Assembly (NCBI RefSeq): GCF_002210165.1
Contig: NZ_AQQP01000001.1
Span: forward strand, 186,001-250,000
Reading direction: 5' to 3'
Source of the DNA: Phaeobacter sp. 22II1-1F12B
GTDB lineage: Bacteria; Pseudomonadota; Alphaproteobacteria; Rhodobacterales; Rhodobacteraceae
Length of the DNA: 64,000 nucleotides
Numbering within the stretch: position 1 is the first letter of the stretch; each line of letters opens with the position of its first letter. Position numbers and translations under genes: made by a program. Under the pieces are notes generated by a model. The model was not told the DNA's origin and searched no databases. It saw only the letters and a list, made by a program, of their open reading frames with translations. Below are positions 1-9,430 of the stretch, piece after piece.

Positions 1-780
1 CATCGCATGACAGGAATTGACCAGCGCCCAGCGCCTGTTCCAGCGGATCAGCGGCAGTTTGTTCAGCGTCGGCGCGCGCCGCGGTTCATCGGCAAAGAAC
101 ACCCTCTCGCGCACGCCCCCTTGTACCCAGAGATTGCGTATCGGGGTCTGGCGCCGGCAGCGATAGGGCCCCGCGTCAAACCACGGAAGCGCCTTGATAG
201 GGTCTGGTTCAGTCTCTGATCCGGGCTCTGTCGTACCCAGTGGCCCCTTGGGATACATGTCCAGCATCAGGGCACCGAACAGCCTTTGCCCTCTCGCCTC
301 CAAAGCCCCGGTCAGACCCGGAAGGTCAAGCTCGCCCATGCGCGGATAGACCAGCAGCTCATCCGCATCCAGCACTAGACACCAGCGTCCATGCCCGTAG
401 CGCGCCAGAAGCCAGTTGGTCCAGTCCACCCCGAACCGGGCCTTTCGGTAACTCGCCTTGGTCCGCCAGAGGGAAACATCATCCTGATCCTGCAAGAGAG
501 CCGCCGTATCGTCGGTGCTTGCGTTGTCGACCACCAGGAAATGCCCGACACCCAGACCGCGATAATACTTCAGGAAATGCGGCAACCGGGCGGCTTCATT
601 CCGCAGAACCATAAAGACCAGGATATCACCGGCACCGATCCGGCCGGTTCTGTCGTGCACCGATGTCAGGTCATGACGACTGCGAAAGGCCCGCCACAAA
701 AGACGACGTCTTTTCCAGCGCATTCGATAGGCGGCGAGCAGCCCTATCCTTGCTGCGGTTCGATCCGCAGCGCCGGTCAT
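1..780 (-). CDS. Glycosyltransferase family 2-like protein (C-terminus beyond window)
   Basis: An open frame runs from an ATG at 778-780 to the window edge without a stop, giving the first 260 residues. A basic N-terminus (MRWKRRRLLWR around 20-30) precedes a GT-A type fold: a start strand with VLRNEA near 58-63, a nucleotide-binding VDNASTDD at 84-91 and a metal-binding DXD-like LDADEL at 137-142. These are the hallmarks of the glycosyl transferase family 2 (Glyco_tranf_2_4) group that moves sugars from nucleotide donors to surface polysaccharides. It starts 9 bases after the galE stop on the same strand, so it is probably co-transcribed with the sugar-nucleotide genes. The acceptor and sugar cannot be told. 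The gene is cut only by the window end. Confidence 0.8.
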   Translation of the reverse strand, partial: MTGAADRTAARIGLLAAYRMRWKRRRLLWRAFRSRHDLTSVHDRTGRIGAGDILVFMVLRNEAARLPHFLKYYRGLGVGHFLVVDNASTDDTAALLQDQDDVSLWRTKASYRKARFGVDWTNWLLARYGHGRWCLVLDADELLVYPRMGELDLPGLTGALEARGQRLFGALMLDMYPKGPLGTTEPGSETEPDPIKALPWFDAGPYRCRRQTPIRNLWVQGGVRERVFFADEPRRAPTLNKLPLIRWNRRWALVNSCHAM

Positions 781-789
781 AAGCGCCGG

Positions 790-1773
790 TCAGCCGTCAT
801 AATGACCCGTCTGGTGCCACCGCCATGCGTCCTCGATCATCCGCCCCATGGTCGAGCGTTCGGGCTGCCAGCCAAGATCAGTCTCGGCCCGGGTCGATCC
901 AGACACAAGCCGGGTGCAATCCCCGGCACGGCGCGGCCCGATCTCATAAGGCACCTCACGGTTCGTCACCGCACGCGACTGGTCAATCACCTCGCGCACC
1001 GAAAAACCCGTCCCGGTGCCAAGGTTGAACACCCGGTTTTCCTTGCCGTCCTTGAGCCATTCGAGACCCAGCACATGCGCATCAACCAGATCACAGACAT
1101 GCACGTAATCACGGATACAGGTGCCGTCGGGCGTGTCGTAATCGGTGCCGAAAACTGTCAGCGCATCACGCTTGCCGTCGATCGCGTCCAGCATCAACGG
1201 AATAAGGTGTGTCTCGGGGCGGTGGAACTCACCCACTTCGGCCTCCGGGTCAGCACCGGCTACGTTGAAGTAGCGGAAAATCACGTGGCGCAGACCATGC
1301 GCCGCACCGAAATCGCGCAGGATGGCCTCAATCGCCAGCTTTGACGCGCCATAGGCGTTCAGCGGTTCCTGTGCGGTGGTTTCATCGAGCACAACGTTGT
1401 CATGCTCGCCATAGGTCGCGCAGGTCGAAGAGAAAACGAAATCGAGACAGCCCGCCGCGACTGCCGCTTCCATCAAGGTCAGCGCCCCGACCACGTTGTT
1501 GCGCCAGTAAAGACCGGGCTGCGACATCGCCTCGCCGACCTGGCTGAGCGAGGCGAAATGCATGACCGCATCGGGCTTGTGCTTGGCAAAAACGTCGTCG
1601 AGCCGCGCGCGGTCGCTCAGATCGCCCTGTTCAAAGGGCCCGAATTTGACCGCGTCGCGCCAGCCGGTAACAAGATTGTCGTATGTGACCGGCGTGTATC
1701 CCGCCTGTTTCAAGGCCTTGCACGCGTGCGAGCCAATATAGCCGGCGCCGCCGGTCACGAGTATGGTCTTCAA
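790..1773 (-). CDS. galE: UDP-glucose 4-epimerase
   Basis: Interconverts UDP-glucose and UDP-galactose in the cytoplasm, supplying galactose units for polysaccharide and LPS. The 327-residue length fits the family. The N-terminus carries the NAD-binding glycine motif TGGAGYIGS (7-15), and the short-chain dehydrogenase catalytic pair is in YGASK (141-145), preceded by SSTCATYG (about 115-122). The start codon is TTG at 1771-1773, chosen because it gives the canonical MKTILVTGG start and a GGGGGC ribosome-binding site lies about five bases upstream. It sits 36 bases behind galU and 9 bases ahead of the glycosyltransferase, suggesting one operon making UDP-glucose, then UDP-galactose, then using it. 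Confidence 0.95.
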   Translation of the reverse strand: MKTILVTGGAGYIGSHACKALKQAGYTPVTYDNLVTGWRDAVKFGPFEQGDLSDRARLDDVFAKHKPDAVMHFASLSQVGEAMSQPGLYWRNNVVGALTLMEAAVAAGCLDFVFSSTCATYGEHDNVVLDETTAQEPLNAYGASKLAIEAILRDFGAAHGLRHVIFRYFNVAGADPEAEVGEFHRPETHLIPLMLDAIDGKRDALTVFGTDYDTPDGTCIRDYVHVCDLVDAHVLGLEWLKDGKENRVFNLGTGTGFSVREVIDQSRAVTNREVPYEIGPRRAGDCTRLVSGSTRAETDLGWQPERSTMGRMIEDAWRWHQTGHYDG

Positions 1774-1809
1774 GTCTTGCCCCCGGTATTTATGTTGTCT
1801 GGCTGCCGA

Positions 1810-2703
1810 TCACTCGGCAGCGTTTTCAAGCTGAACCACGTCGCGCAGGTAACGGCTCAGGTCGTCGCGCAGATCGTCGCGGGCCAATGCAAAGGCCACG
1901 GTCGCCTGCAAAAAGCCCGACTTGGACCCGCAATCGAACCGCTGTCCGCGGAAGCGATAGCCGTACACGCCGTTCTCCGTGCCGATATCCGCCGCAATGG
2001 CGTCGGTCAGCTGGATCTCACCGCCCGCGCCGGTTTTCAACTTGTTCAGGTTCTGCAGCACCGACGGGCCCAGCACGTAACGACCGATCACCGCAAGGTT
2101 CGACGGCGCTTCGCCTTGGGCAGGCTTTTCGACCATGCCGTTGACCTCGACGATGGATCCCATGTCCTCTTTCACGTCGAGCACCCCGTAAGCGGAGGCT
2201 TTCTCGGGCGCGACTTCCATCGCCGCGACCATGTTACCACCGGTTTCCGCATAGGCTTCGACCATCTGCTGAAGGCAAGGCGTTTCTGCCGCGATCACGT
2301 CATCGGGCAGGATCACCGCAAAGGGTTCATTGCCGATAAGACGTCGTGCACACCAGACCGCATGCCCAAGGCCCAGCGCCTTGTGCTGACGGATATAGGC
2401 GATGGCGCCGCTGTCCATGTTCGTGGACTTCAGCACTTTCATGAGGTCTTTCTTGCCCTTGCGGCGCAGTTCCTGCTCCAGCACGGGCGAGTGGTCGAAG
2501 TAATCTTCCAGCGCGCTCTTACCGCGCGATGTGACGAAAATGAATTCCTTGATCCCGGCAGCACGCGCTTCGTCGATGGCATATTGCACCAACGGGCGGT
2601 CTACCAATGTCATGATCTCTTTTGGAACCGATTTGGTTGCCGGGAGAAATCGCGTACCCAGTCCGGCAACAGGGAAAATTGCTTTTGTGACTTTCTTACG
2701 CAT
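1810..2703 (-). CDS. galU: UTP-glucose-1-phosphate uridylyltransferase
   Basis: Makes UDP-glucose from UTP and glucose-1-phosphate. The protein has 297 residues, and the N-terminal nucleotidyltransferase signature GLGTRFLPATKS (14-25) followed by PKEI is diagnostic of GalU rather than RfbA. ILPDDV in the middle is the usual metal/nucleotide loop. The ATG at 2701-2703 has a GAGGA ribosome-binding site (TGAGGAAGCGT just upstream). It heads the galU-galE-glycosyltransferase run. The 213 bases before it should hold its promoter, but I could not pick convincing -35 and -10 boxes. Confidence 0.96.
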   Translation of the reverse strand: MRKKVTKAIFPVAGLGTRFLPATKSVPKEIMTLVDRPLVQYAIDEARAAGIKEFIFVTSRGKSALEDYFDHSPVLEQELRRKGKKDLMKVLKSTNMDSGAIAYIRQHKALGLGHAVWCARRLIGNEPFAVILPDDVIAAETPCLQQMVEAYAETGGNMVAAMEVAPEKASAYGVLDVKEDMGSIVEVNGMVEKPAQGEAPSNLAVIGRYVLGPSVLQNLNKLKTGAGGEIQLTDAIAADIGTENGVYGYRFRGQRFDCGSKSGFLQATVAFALARDDLRDDLSRYLRDVVQLENAAE

Positions 2704-2895
2704 ACGCTTCCTCAGTTCTATGTTTAACCAGTTAATTCGAAAATACCCGCAGGTTGCATCCGGTATTAGTAATGATGTTCCTGCCTGAGTCCATCAGATG
2801 GCGCGTCCATGCCCTGCGTTGCTTTTATTTTCAACGCAAACACAGCATTTAACGTCGCTTTATGTAGCAGGCGTGTCAATCCCGCCGACCAGCGA

Positions 2896-2920
2896 GAAAT
2901 TGATCCCGTTGCGGGATCAA
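2896..2920 (-). terminator. Hairpin overlapping the kdsB stop codon
   Basis: A perfect 9-bp inverted repeat, TTGATCCCG (2900-2908) and CGGGATCAA (2912-2920), has a 3-base loop. Read on the minus strand it is followed by TTTCTC, a weak U-tract. The upstream arm contains the kdsB TGA stop (2917-2919). It is probably the kdsB transcript end, or at least a 3' protective stem. The short T-run makes full termination uncertain. Confidence 0.55.
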
Positions 2921-3717
2921 TCCAGATTCATGGCTTTCATCATCGCCTCTAGTTTAGGAACGTCTTCCGGGTTGTTCAGTTCCCAGAATTGACGTCCCCG
3001 CGCCGAGACCTCGACGCAGAGCACCTTGCGTCCGTTTTCCATAAAACGAAGCTGTTCAAGGCCTTCAAGCTCTTCGAGCGGCCCGGTCGGCCACGCCGGA
3101 TAGGCGGCCAGCGCATCCGGGCGATAAGCATAGACACCCACGTGGTGAAACACCGGACTCGGTTCATCATCCGCGTAAGACCGCGCGGTGAACGGGATCA
3201 CCTCTTTCGAGAAATACATCGCCGAGTGATCCGTGGCGAAAACGGCGGTGGTGCCGCCGACTCGCCCCTGACGCCGGTCGGCCAGCAACCCGTTCAGCAT
3301 TTCGCCGTCACAGCGCAGGACCGGAGTCGCGATTTCCGCCTCGGGCGCGGCGCTCAGCCCGGCAACAAGGTCTTCGACGAACCAATGCGGGGTCAGCGGC
3401 GCGTCGCCCTGGAGGTTAACGACGATATCGAACCCACCGCCCAGCGCCGCATGGGCCTCGGCACAGCGTTCGGTCCCGTTGCGGCAGGATTCCGAAGTCA
3501 TCACAACCTCGGCCCCGAAACCTTCGGCGGCTTCACGGATCCGGTCGTCATCCGTCGCGACCACGACACGGTCGACCCCGCCAACCGCCGAGGCGGCTCG
3601 CCATGACCGTTCGATCAGCGACTGGGTCTGCCCGCTGGCGCCCGTTAGCCCGACAAGCGGCTTGCCCGGATAACGCGAGGACGCGAACCGGGCCGGAATG
3701 ACGATAAGGACAGACAT
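2917..3717 (-). CDS. kdsB: 3-deoxy-manno-octulosonate cytidylyltransferase (CMP-KDO synthetase)
   Basis: Activates KDO as CMP-KDO for the inner core of LPS or KDO-containing capsule. The 266-residue protein begins with the typical IPARFASSRYPGKPL loop (7-21) that binds CTP, and NLQGDAPL in the middle corresponds to the conserved NxQGDEP metal and nucleotide motif, here with Ala for Glu. Its ATG shares one base with the cysQ stop (TGATG), so the two are translationally coupled. The Ala-for-Glu change in QGDAP is slightly off the usual consensus, but the rest of the fold is intact. Confidence 0.92.
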   Translation of the reverse strand: MSVLIVIPARFASSRYPGKPLVGLTGASGQTQSLIERSWRAASAVGGVDRVVVATDDDRIREAAEGFGAEVVMTSESCRNGTERCAEAHAALGGGFDIVVNLQGDAPLTPHWFVEDLVAGLSAAPEAEIATPVLRCDGEMLNGLLADRRQGRVGGTTAVFATDHSAMYFSKEVIPFTARSYADDEPSPVFHHVGVYAYRPDALAAYPAWPTGPLEELEGLEQLRFMENGRKVLCVEVSARGRQFWELNNPEDVPKLEAMMKAMNLD

Positions 3718-4514
3718 CAGCCCGCCTTGAGCGTGACGCCCGGCGCATGGGCGATAAAGAACGGGTTCGCGAACCCCTCCTTGCCGTAGGTCAGCGGCGT
3801 CAGGTCATCGAAACGCACCACGCTGCCGCCTGCGCCTGCCAGCACCGCGTGCCCGGCTGCCGTGTCCCATTCCATCGTCCGACCCAGACGCGGGTACAGA
3901 TCAGCCTCGCCCGTCGCGACAAGGCAAAATTTCAGCGAGGAACCCGCACTTTTCATGTCCTTGACGCTGTACTTGCCGATATAATCATCGGTGGCCTGAT
4001 CCCGGTGCGACTTGCTCGCCACGACCATCAGCGCGGAGTTATCGCTCTGCGCGACCTTGATCGGGGTCGTCGCGCCCATCTGATCCGGCGCGAAATCGCC
4101 GGTTTCCTCGACCGACTGGCCGTCGGCCATGGTAAAGAACATGCGGTTCTTGGCCGGCGCATAGACCACGCCCCGTGTCGGAGAACCATTTTCGACAAGC
4201 GCGATATTCACCGTGAAATCGCCCCGGCGGTGGACGAATTCCTTGGTCCCGTCCAGCGGATCGACGATGAGAAAGGTATCGCCCTTGGCACTATGAGACT
4301 CGGCCTGCTCTTCGGTGACAAGCATCACATCGGGATAGGCGGCACGCAAACCTGCCGAGATCAGCGCATCGGCGGCTTCGTCCGCTTCGGTCACCGGGCT
4401 TTCATCCGATTTCTGCTTCACCTCGAAATCGTCGGCATTGTAGATTTCCATGATTTTTGCGCCGGCCTCGATGGCCAGTTTGCGCAACAATGGCATCAAT
4501 GTCTCATAATCCAC
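3717..4514 (-). CDS. cysQ: 3'(2'),5'-bisphosphate nucleotidase CysQ
   Basis: An inositol-monophosphatase-fold enzyme that dephosphorylates PAP (3'-phosphoadenosine 5'-phosphate), the by-product of sulfate activation. Metal ligands are visible as the EE of VTEEQAE (68-69) and DPLDGT (85-90), with the second signature MEWDTAAGHAVL near residue 213. The 265-residue length is normal. The start is a GTG at 4512-4514 with GGAG about nine bases upstream. It is coupled to kdsB by a one-base stop/start overlap. It diverges from the export permease at 4640. A general inositol-phosphatase role cannot be excluded. Confidence 0.88.
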   Translation of the reverse strand: MDYETLMPLLRKLAIEAGAKIMEIYNADDFEVKQKSDESPVTEADEAADALISAGLRAAYPDVMLVTEEQAESHSAKGDTFLIVDPLDGTKEFVHRRGDFTVNIALVENGSPTRGVVYAPAKNRMFFTMADGQSVEETGDFAPDQMGATTPIKVAQSDNSALMVVASKSHRDQATDDYIGKYSVKDMKSAGSSLKFCLVATGEADLYPRLGRTMEWDTAAGHAVLAGAGGSVVRFDDLTPLTYGKEGFANPFFIAHAPGVTLKAG

Positions 4515-4639
4515 GTAAACTGCTCCGTTCTTCGTCGATTTGTTGAATATTTACCTTCGCACCCTTATGGTCCGGTCTCACGGGAACAGCAAGAATTCCC
4601 TGCCTCTCGATGGCATAGCGACACAGGACAGCAGTTTTC

Positions 4640-5461
4640 ATGTTCAGGTACAGGCGGCATCAGTCCAGCTTTGCGCGTGCCCTGACGACACTTGAGCTGA
4701 TCTTTCACTCTGTCGTCCGCAGTGTCCGCGCCCGTCATAACAACGCCTTTATCGCCATTGGCCTGAACATGCTTCAGGTCGTGATGTTCGTGATCGTGTT
4801 CTATTTCATGTTCACCGTTCTCAAGATGCGCAGCTCGGCTGTGCGCGGCGATTTCCTGCTTTACGTGATGTCCGGCATCTTTCTGTTCATGTGTCATATC
4901 AAGGCGATATCCGCCGTGACCGGGGCCGAAGGCCCGAACAGTTCGATGATGCAGCACGCGCCGCTGAACACCGCGATAACGATAACGGCGGCCGCGCTTG
5001 GTGCGCTTTACACGCAACTGCTGTCGATGTTCGTCATCCTCTTTATCTATCACGTCGCCTTCACGCCCATAGAAATCTATCAGCCTGGCGCGGCCTTCGG
5101 CATGGTGATGCTGTCATGGTTCACCGGCTGCGCGGTGGGCATGATCTTTCTCTCGGCCAAGCCATGGGCCCCCGCCGCCGTGGGAATCGCCTCAAGCCTT
5201 TATCAAAGGGCCAATATGATCGCTTCGGGTAAAATGTTTCTTGCCAACACCCTGCCCGGTTTCATGCTGCCCATTTTCGACTGGAATCCGCTGTTTCACA
5301 CGATCGACCAGTCGCGCGGCTTCGTCTTCATAAACTACAACCCGCATTTCTCGAACTGGCATTATGCGCTCTGGGTCGGGGTTGGCCTGACCATGCTGGG
5401 CCTGATGGGCGAATTCTATACCCGCCGCCGCGTCTCGGCGAGCTGGGGCGCGCGGCGCTAA
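4640..5461 (+). CDS. ABC-2 type polysaccharide export permease (KpsM-like)
   Basis: A 273-residue inner-membrane protein with about six hydrophobic helices, consistent with the ABC-2 transporter permease fold. The first helix is near 40-60, and others follow around 70-90, 115-140, 150-170 and 240-260. The periplasmic/core region ending in FDWNPLFHTIDQSRG is typical of KpsM/RkpT-like capsule or O-antigen exporters. The partner ATPase (KpsT type) is not in the window, which is unusual, since the two are normally adjacent. Its neighbours galE, galU, kdsB and a glycosyltransferase make a polysaccharide substrate likely. The substrate itself is inference. Confidence 0.82.
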   Translation: MFRYRRHQSSFARALTTLELIFHSVVRSVRARHNNAFIAIGLNMLQVVMFVIVFYFMFTVLKMRSSAVRGDFLLYVMSGIFLFMCHIKAISAVTGAEGPNSSMMQHAPLNTAITITAAALGALYTQLLSMFVILFIYHVAFTPIEIYQPGAAFGMVMLSWFTGCAVGMIFLSAKPWAPAAVGIASSLYQRANMIASGKMFLANTLPGFMLPIFDWNPLFHTIDQSRGFVFINYNPHFSNWHYALWVGVGLTMLGLMGEFYTRRRVSASWGARR

Positions 5462-5467
5462 GTCCGC

Positions 5468-6067
5468 TCAGGTCACGACCCGCAGCGTCAGATTGATCCG
5501 GCCGCCATTTTCCAGCAACCGGGACGATCCATACCTGATCCGGTCCACCCCGTGATAGACCAGCCGCGACTCGCCCCCCATCACCACCACGTCACCGGAA
5601 TTCAGCCAGACGGATTCGGTCTTGCCGCCCCGGGTCAGGTTACCGATCCGGAACAACCCGTCATCGCCAAGCGAGATCGACACGACCGGCCATGAGAAAT
5701 CCGCCTCGTCCTTGTCCTGATGCATCCCCATCCGCGCGCCTTCGCCGTAGAAATTGACAAGGCAGCATTCCGGTAACCGCTCAAGCCCGGTGACCTCGCG
5801 CCAGATCTCGAGAACCTCCTCGGGAATACCGGGCCAGGCGGCACCATTGGGGTGTTCGCTCACATAGCGATAGCCGGAGCGGTCCGAATACCAGCCGAAC
5901 GCCCCGGCCGAGGTCATCCTTACCGACATCGCCTTGCCATAGGGCGTTTCGGGCGCATAGGGCGGGGCCTGACGCCAGACATCACGCACGACCTCGACCA
6001 GCCGAGCCTGCCGAGCCTCGTCGACACAGGATTTCACAACCTCCACACCCCGGACTGTCAATTGCAT
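5468..6067 (-). CDS. alkB: AlkB-type 2-oxoglutarate/Fe(II) dioxygenase
   Basis: Predicted DNA or RNA repair enzyme that oxidatively removes N-alkyl lesions such as 1-methyladenine and 3-methylcytosine. The 199-residue protein has the iron triad in MHQDKDEAD (H116, D118) and LVYHGVDR (H172), and the 2-oxoglutarate-binding arginines in GGRINLTLRV (R190, R196). NFYGEGARMG (105-114) matches the family NYY...G.MG motif. It is convergent with the permease (six bases between the stops) and divergent from dnaK with 220 bases between the starts. No ada-like regulator is adjacent. Confidence 0.92.
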   Translation of the reverse strand: MQLTVRGVEVVKSCVDEARQARLVEVVRDVWRQAPPYAPETPYGKAMSVRMTSAGAFGWYSDRSGYRYVSEHPNGAAWPGIPEEVLEIWREVTGLERLPECCLVNFYGEGARMGMHQDKDEADFSWPVVSISLGDDGLFRIGNLTRGGKTESVWLNSGDVVVMGGESRLVYHGVDRIRYGSSRLLENGGRINLTLRVVT

Positions 6068-6142
6068 CGCCTACATCCTTTGCATTCTCATTTGCCGTGT
6101 AAAAAAGGTCACAAATTCGCGAACTCCTCCTGTCATGACCGG

Positions 6143-6171
6143 TTGCACGGGCTTTTTGCGGTCCCTATATA
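6143..6171 (+). promoter_or_regulatory. Candidate heat-shock-type promoter of dnaK
   Basis: TTGCAC (6143-6148) and CCCTATATA (6163-6171; TATATA at 6166-6171) are separated by 17 bases from the -35 to the TATATA box. The CCCTATAT block resembles the -10 of alphaproteobacterial RpoH (sigma-32) promoters, and it lies 117 bases before the dnaK ATG. No CIRCE repeat is seen here, although hrcA is in the window. The assignment to RpoH is inference. Confidence 0.5.
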
Positions 6172-6287
6172 CGCCGGGACGTGCCAAGCAGACAGGCTCT
6201 GCAAGGCGCATATCATATCGGGGCCGGGATGCCGAAACGGGTTCGGGCTTCGGGTTATCGCCTTGAATAATGAAGGGATCAAAGACT

Positions 6288-8195
6288 ATGGGTAAAGTAA
6301 TCGGGATTGACCTCGGGACCACCAACAGCTGCGTCGCCATCATGGATGGCAGCCAGCCGCGTGTGATCGAAAACTCCGAAGGGGCACGCACGACCCCGTC
6401 TATCGTTGCATTCACGGATGACGAGCGCCTTGTAGGCCAGCCGGCCAAGCGCCAGGCCGTCACCAACCCTGAAAACACCATCTTTGGCGTCAAGCGCCTG
6501 ATCGGTCGCCGTAACGACGACACCGATCTCGCCAAGGATCGCAAGAACATGCCGTTCAACGTCATCGACGGCGGCAATGGCGACGCATGGGTCGAAGCCA
6601 AGGGTGAGAAATATTCGCCAAGCCAGATTTCGGCCTTCATCCTCGGCAAGATGAAAGAAACCGCCGAAAGCTATCTCGGCGAGGAAGTGACCCAGGCGGT
6701 CATCACCGTTCCGGCCTACTTCAACGACGCCCAGCGTCAGGCCACCAAGGACGCAGGCAAGATCGCCGGTCTCGAAGTGCTGCGTATCATCAACGAACCG
6801 ACGGCTGCCGCACTGGCCTATGGTCTCGACAAGGAAAACACCCAAACCATCGCGGTCTATGACCTTGGCGGCGGTACTTTCGACGTGACCATCCTCGAAA
6901 TCGACGACGGCCTGTTCGAAGTCAAATCCACCAACGGCGACACGTTCCTCGGCGGTGAAGACTTTGACATGCGTATCGTCAACTACCTCGCGGACGAGTT
7001 CAAGAAAGAGAACAACGTCGACCTGACCAAGGACAAGATGGCGCTTCAGCGTCTGAAAGAGGCGGCTGAAAAGGCCAAGATCGAACTGTCCAGCTCCTCC
7101 CAGACCGAGATCAACCAGCCGTTCATCTCGATGGGCTCCAACGGTCAGCCGCTGCACATGGTCATGAAGCTGACCCGCGCCAAACTGGAAAGCCTCGTTG
7201 CCGACCTGATCAAGGCGTCGATGAAGCCGTGTCAGGCCGCGCTCAAGGATGCCGGTCTTTCGACCTCTGACGTGGACGAAGTCGTTCTCGTCGGTGGTAT
7301 GACCCGTATGCCCAAGGTGATCGAGGAAGTGACCAAGTTCTTCGGGAAAGAGCCCCACAAAGGCGTGAACCCGGACGAGGTCGTAGCTCTTGGTGCCGCC
7401 ATTCAGGCCGGTGTTCTGCAAGGTGACGTCAAGGACGTTGTCCTGCTCGACGTGACCCCGCTGTCGCTGGGTATCGAAACGCTGGGTGGCGTGTTCACCC
7501 GCCTGATCGACCGCAACACCACGATCCCGACGAAGAAGAGCCAGATCTTCTCGACTGCGGAAGACAACCAGAACGCCGTGACCATCCGGGTTTTCCAGGG
7601 TGAACGTGAAATGGCCGCCGACAACAAGATCCTCGGCCAGTTCAACCTTGAAAACATCCCCCCGGCACCGCGCGGCATGCCGCAGATCGAAGTGACCTTC
7701 GACATCGACGCCAACGGCATCGTGTCGGTCGGCGCCATGGATAAAGGCACCGGCAAAGAGCAGAAGATCACGATCCAGGCTTCCGGCGGTCTGTCCGAGG
7801 ACGACATCGAAAAGATGGTCAAGGACGCCGAGGAAAACGCCGAGGCGGACAAGTCCCGTCGCGAGCTGGTCGATGCCAAGAACCAGGCGGAAAGCCTTAT
7901 CCACTCGACCGAAAAGTCGATGGAAGAGCATTCCGACAAGGTCGACCCGACCACGATCGAGGCGATCGAACTTGCCATCGCCGCGCTCAAGGACGAGCTG
8001 GAAACCGACAATGCCGACAAGATCAAGTCCGGCATCCAGAACGTGACCGAAGCCGCGATGAAACTTGGCGAAGCGATCTACAAGGCCAGCCAGGAATCCG
8101 AGGGTGAAGCAGAACCCAAGGCAGCCGACATGGGTGGCGACGACGACATCGTCGATGCGGACTTCGAAGATCTGGATGACGACAAGCGTGCCTAA
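6288..8195 (+). CDS. dnaK: Chaperone DnaK (Hsp70)
   Basis: ATP-driven folding chaperone acting with DnaJ (next gene) and GrpE (encoded at 52944). From the ATG at 6288 the protein is 635 residues, starting [14 protein letters not shown] with the phosphate-1 loop at 6-13. An ATPase domain runs to about 385, then the substrate domain and an acidic tail ending [10 protein letters not shown] chose 6288 over the ATG at 6270 because it gives the family-standard N-terminus and has GAAGGGA about ten bases upstream. A 116-base leader separates it from the candidate promoter. Expression is probably heat-inducible. Confidence 0.99.
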   Translation: MGKVIGIDLGTTNSCVAIMDGSQPRVIENSEGARTTPSIVAFTDDERLVGQPAKRQAVTNPENTIFGVKRLIGRRNDDTDLAKDRKNMPFNVIDGGNGDAWVEAKGEKYSPSQISAFILGKMKETAESYLGEEVTQAVITVPAYFNDAQRQATKDAGKIAGLEVLRIINEPTAAALAYGLDKENTQTIAVYDLGGGTFDVTILEIDDGLFEVKSTNGDTFLGGEDFDMRIVNYLADEFKKENNVDLTKDKMALQRLKEAAEKAKIELSSSSQTEINQPFISMGSNGQPLHMVMKLTRAKLESLVADLIKASMKPCQAALKDAGLSTSDVDEVVLVGGMTRMPKVIEEVTKFFGKEPHKGVNPDEVVALGAAIQAGVLQGDVKDVVLLDVTPLSLGIETLGGVFTRLIDRNTTIPTKKSQIFSTAEDNQNAVTIRVFQGEREMAADNKILGQFNLENIPPAPRGMPQIEVTFDIDANGIVSVGAMDKGTGKEQKITIQASGGLSEDDIEKMVKDAEENAEADKSRRELVDAKNQAESLIHSTEKSMEEHSDKVDPTTIEAIELAIAALKDELETDNADKIKSGIQNVTEAAMKLGEAIYKASQESEGEAEPKAADMGGDDDIVDADFEDLDDDKRA

Positions 8196-8216
8196 GGCAT
8201 AAATCCGGAACCAATA

Positions 8217-8247
8217 TTGGGCCGGTCCGGTCTCCGGGCCGGCCCAA
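8217..8247 (+). promoter_or_regulatory. Strong stem-loop between dnaK and dnaJ
   Basis: The arms TTGGGCCGGTCCGG (8217-8230) and CCGGGCCGGCCCAA (8234-8247) pair over 14 positions with a single T:G wobble and a 3-base loop. No U-tract follows, so this is not a standard terminator. It lies 22 bases after the dnaK stop and 27 before the dnaJ start. It may act as a partial terminator, an RNase-processing site or a 3' stabiliser that lets dnaK exceed dnaJ. The function is inference. Confidence 0.7.
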
Positions 8248-8274
8248 CACGTTCCGGGAGAGAGGTAAGAAACG

Positions 8275-9423
8275 ATGTCAAAACGTGATTTCTATGACGT
8301 ACTTGGCGTTGCCAAAGGTGCTTCTGCGGACGAGATCAAAAAGGCCTATCGTAAGAAGGCCAAGGAATTTCACCCGGACCGCAACGCCGACAACCCGGAT
8401 TCCGAAGCCAAGTTCAAAGAGGCGAACGAAGCTTACGAAATCCTGAAAGACGCCGAGAAAAAAGCGGCCTATGACCGTTTCGGCCACGCGGCCTTCGAAG
8501 GCGGCATGGGTGGCGGACGGGGCGGCGCACGTTCCGGACAGGGCGGGGATTTCTCCTCGGCTTTCTCCGACGTGTTCGACGATCTCTTTGGCGACTTCAT
8601 GGGTGGCGGACGCGCCGGCGGCGGCGGACGTCGCGCGGCACGCGGATCCGACCTGCGCTATAATCTACGTGTCACGCTCGACGATGCCTATTCGGGCATG
8701 CAAAAGACGATCAACGTCCCCACGGCAGTTCCCTGCACCTCCTGCGAGGGCTCCGGCGCCGAGGGCGGTGTTGAACCGACTACCTGCCCCACCTGTTCGG
8801 GCATGGGCAAGGTCCGCGCACAGCAGGGCTTTTTCACCGTCGAACGCACCTGCCCGACCTGCTCGGGTCTGGGCCAGATCATCAAGAACCCCTGTAAAGC
8901 CTGCGGCGGAGCCGGCCGGGTCGAAAAGAACCGCGCGCTCAACGTGAACATCCCCGCCGGTGTCGAAACCGGCACCCGTATCCGCCTTGCCGGAGAGGGT
9001 GAGGCCGGGATGCGCGGTGGTCCTCCGGGCGATCTCTATATCTTTGTCGAGGTCGCGGCCCATGACCTGTTCGAACGCGACGGCATGAACCTGCATTGCC
9101 GGGTGCCCGTCAGCATGACCAAGGCCGCGCTTGGCGGTGCGATCGAAGTGCCGACCATCGACGGCGGCCGTGGCCGTGTGCAGATCCCCGCGGGCAGCCA
9201 GTCGGGCCGTCAGATGCGTCTGCGTGGCAAGGGCATGCCTGCCCTGCGCGGCGGTGCCTCGGGCGACATGTTCATCGAACTGGCAGTTGAAACCCCGGTG
9301 AATCTCACGAACAAGCAAAAGGATCTTTTGCGCGAATTCGATGAGCTGAGCGAGGATAACAACCCGGAATCGAAATCCTTCTTCTCCTCCGTGAAATCGT
9401 TCTGGGACGGAATGAAGGGCTGA
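8275..9423 (+). CDS. dnaJ: Chaperone protein DnaJ (Hsp40)
   Basis: Co-chaperone that delivers unfolded clients to DnaK and stimulates its ATPase. The 382-residue protein has a J domain (1-70) with HPD at 33-35, a Gly/Phe-rich linker (about 75-125) and the four CxxCxGxG zinc repeats ([32 protein letters not shown]), followed by the substrate-binding C-terminal domains. That makes it a full type I DnaJ. A GAGAGAGG ribosome-binding region precedes the ATG. It follows dnaK by 79 bases in the same operon and is followed by an intrinsic terminator. Confidence 0.98.
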   Translation: MSKRDFYDVLGVAKGASADEIKKAYRKKAKEFHPDRNADNPDSEAKFKEANEAYEILKDAEKKAAYDRFGHAAFEGGMGGGRGGARSGQGGDFSSAFSDVFDDLFGDFMGGGRAGGGGRRAARGSDLRYNLRVTLDDAYSGMQKTINVPTAVPCTSCEGSGAEGGVEPTTCPTCSGMGKVRAQQGFFTVERTCPTCSGLGQIIKNPCKACGGAGRVEKNRALNVNIPAGVETGTRIRLAGEGEAGMRGGPPGDLYIFVEVAAHDLFERDGMNLHCRVPVSMTKAALGGAIEVPTIDGGRGRVQIPAGSQSGRQMRLRGKGMPALRGGASGDMFIELAVETPVNLTNKQKDLLREFDELSEDNNPESKSFFSSVKSFWDGMKG

Positions 9424-9430
9424 AACAACA

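Noticed and set aside
6068-6287. Possible CIRCE operator upstream of dnaK, since hrcA is in the window
   Set aside because: No TTAGCACTC/GAGTGCTAA-type repeat is present; dnaK appears to be under a sigma-type promoter instead.
6279-7931. 550-codon open frame antisense to dnaK
   Set aside because: Antisense shadows of dnaK are notorious; no motif or start signal.
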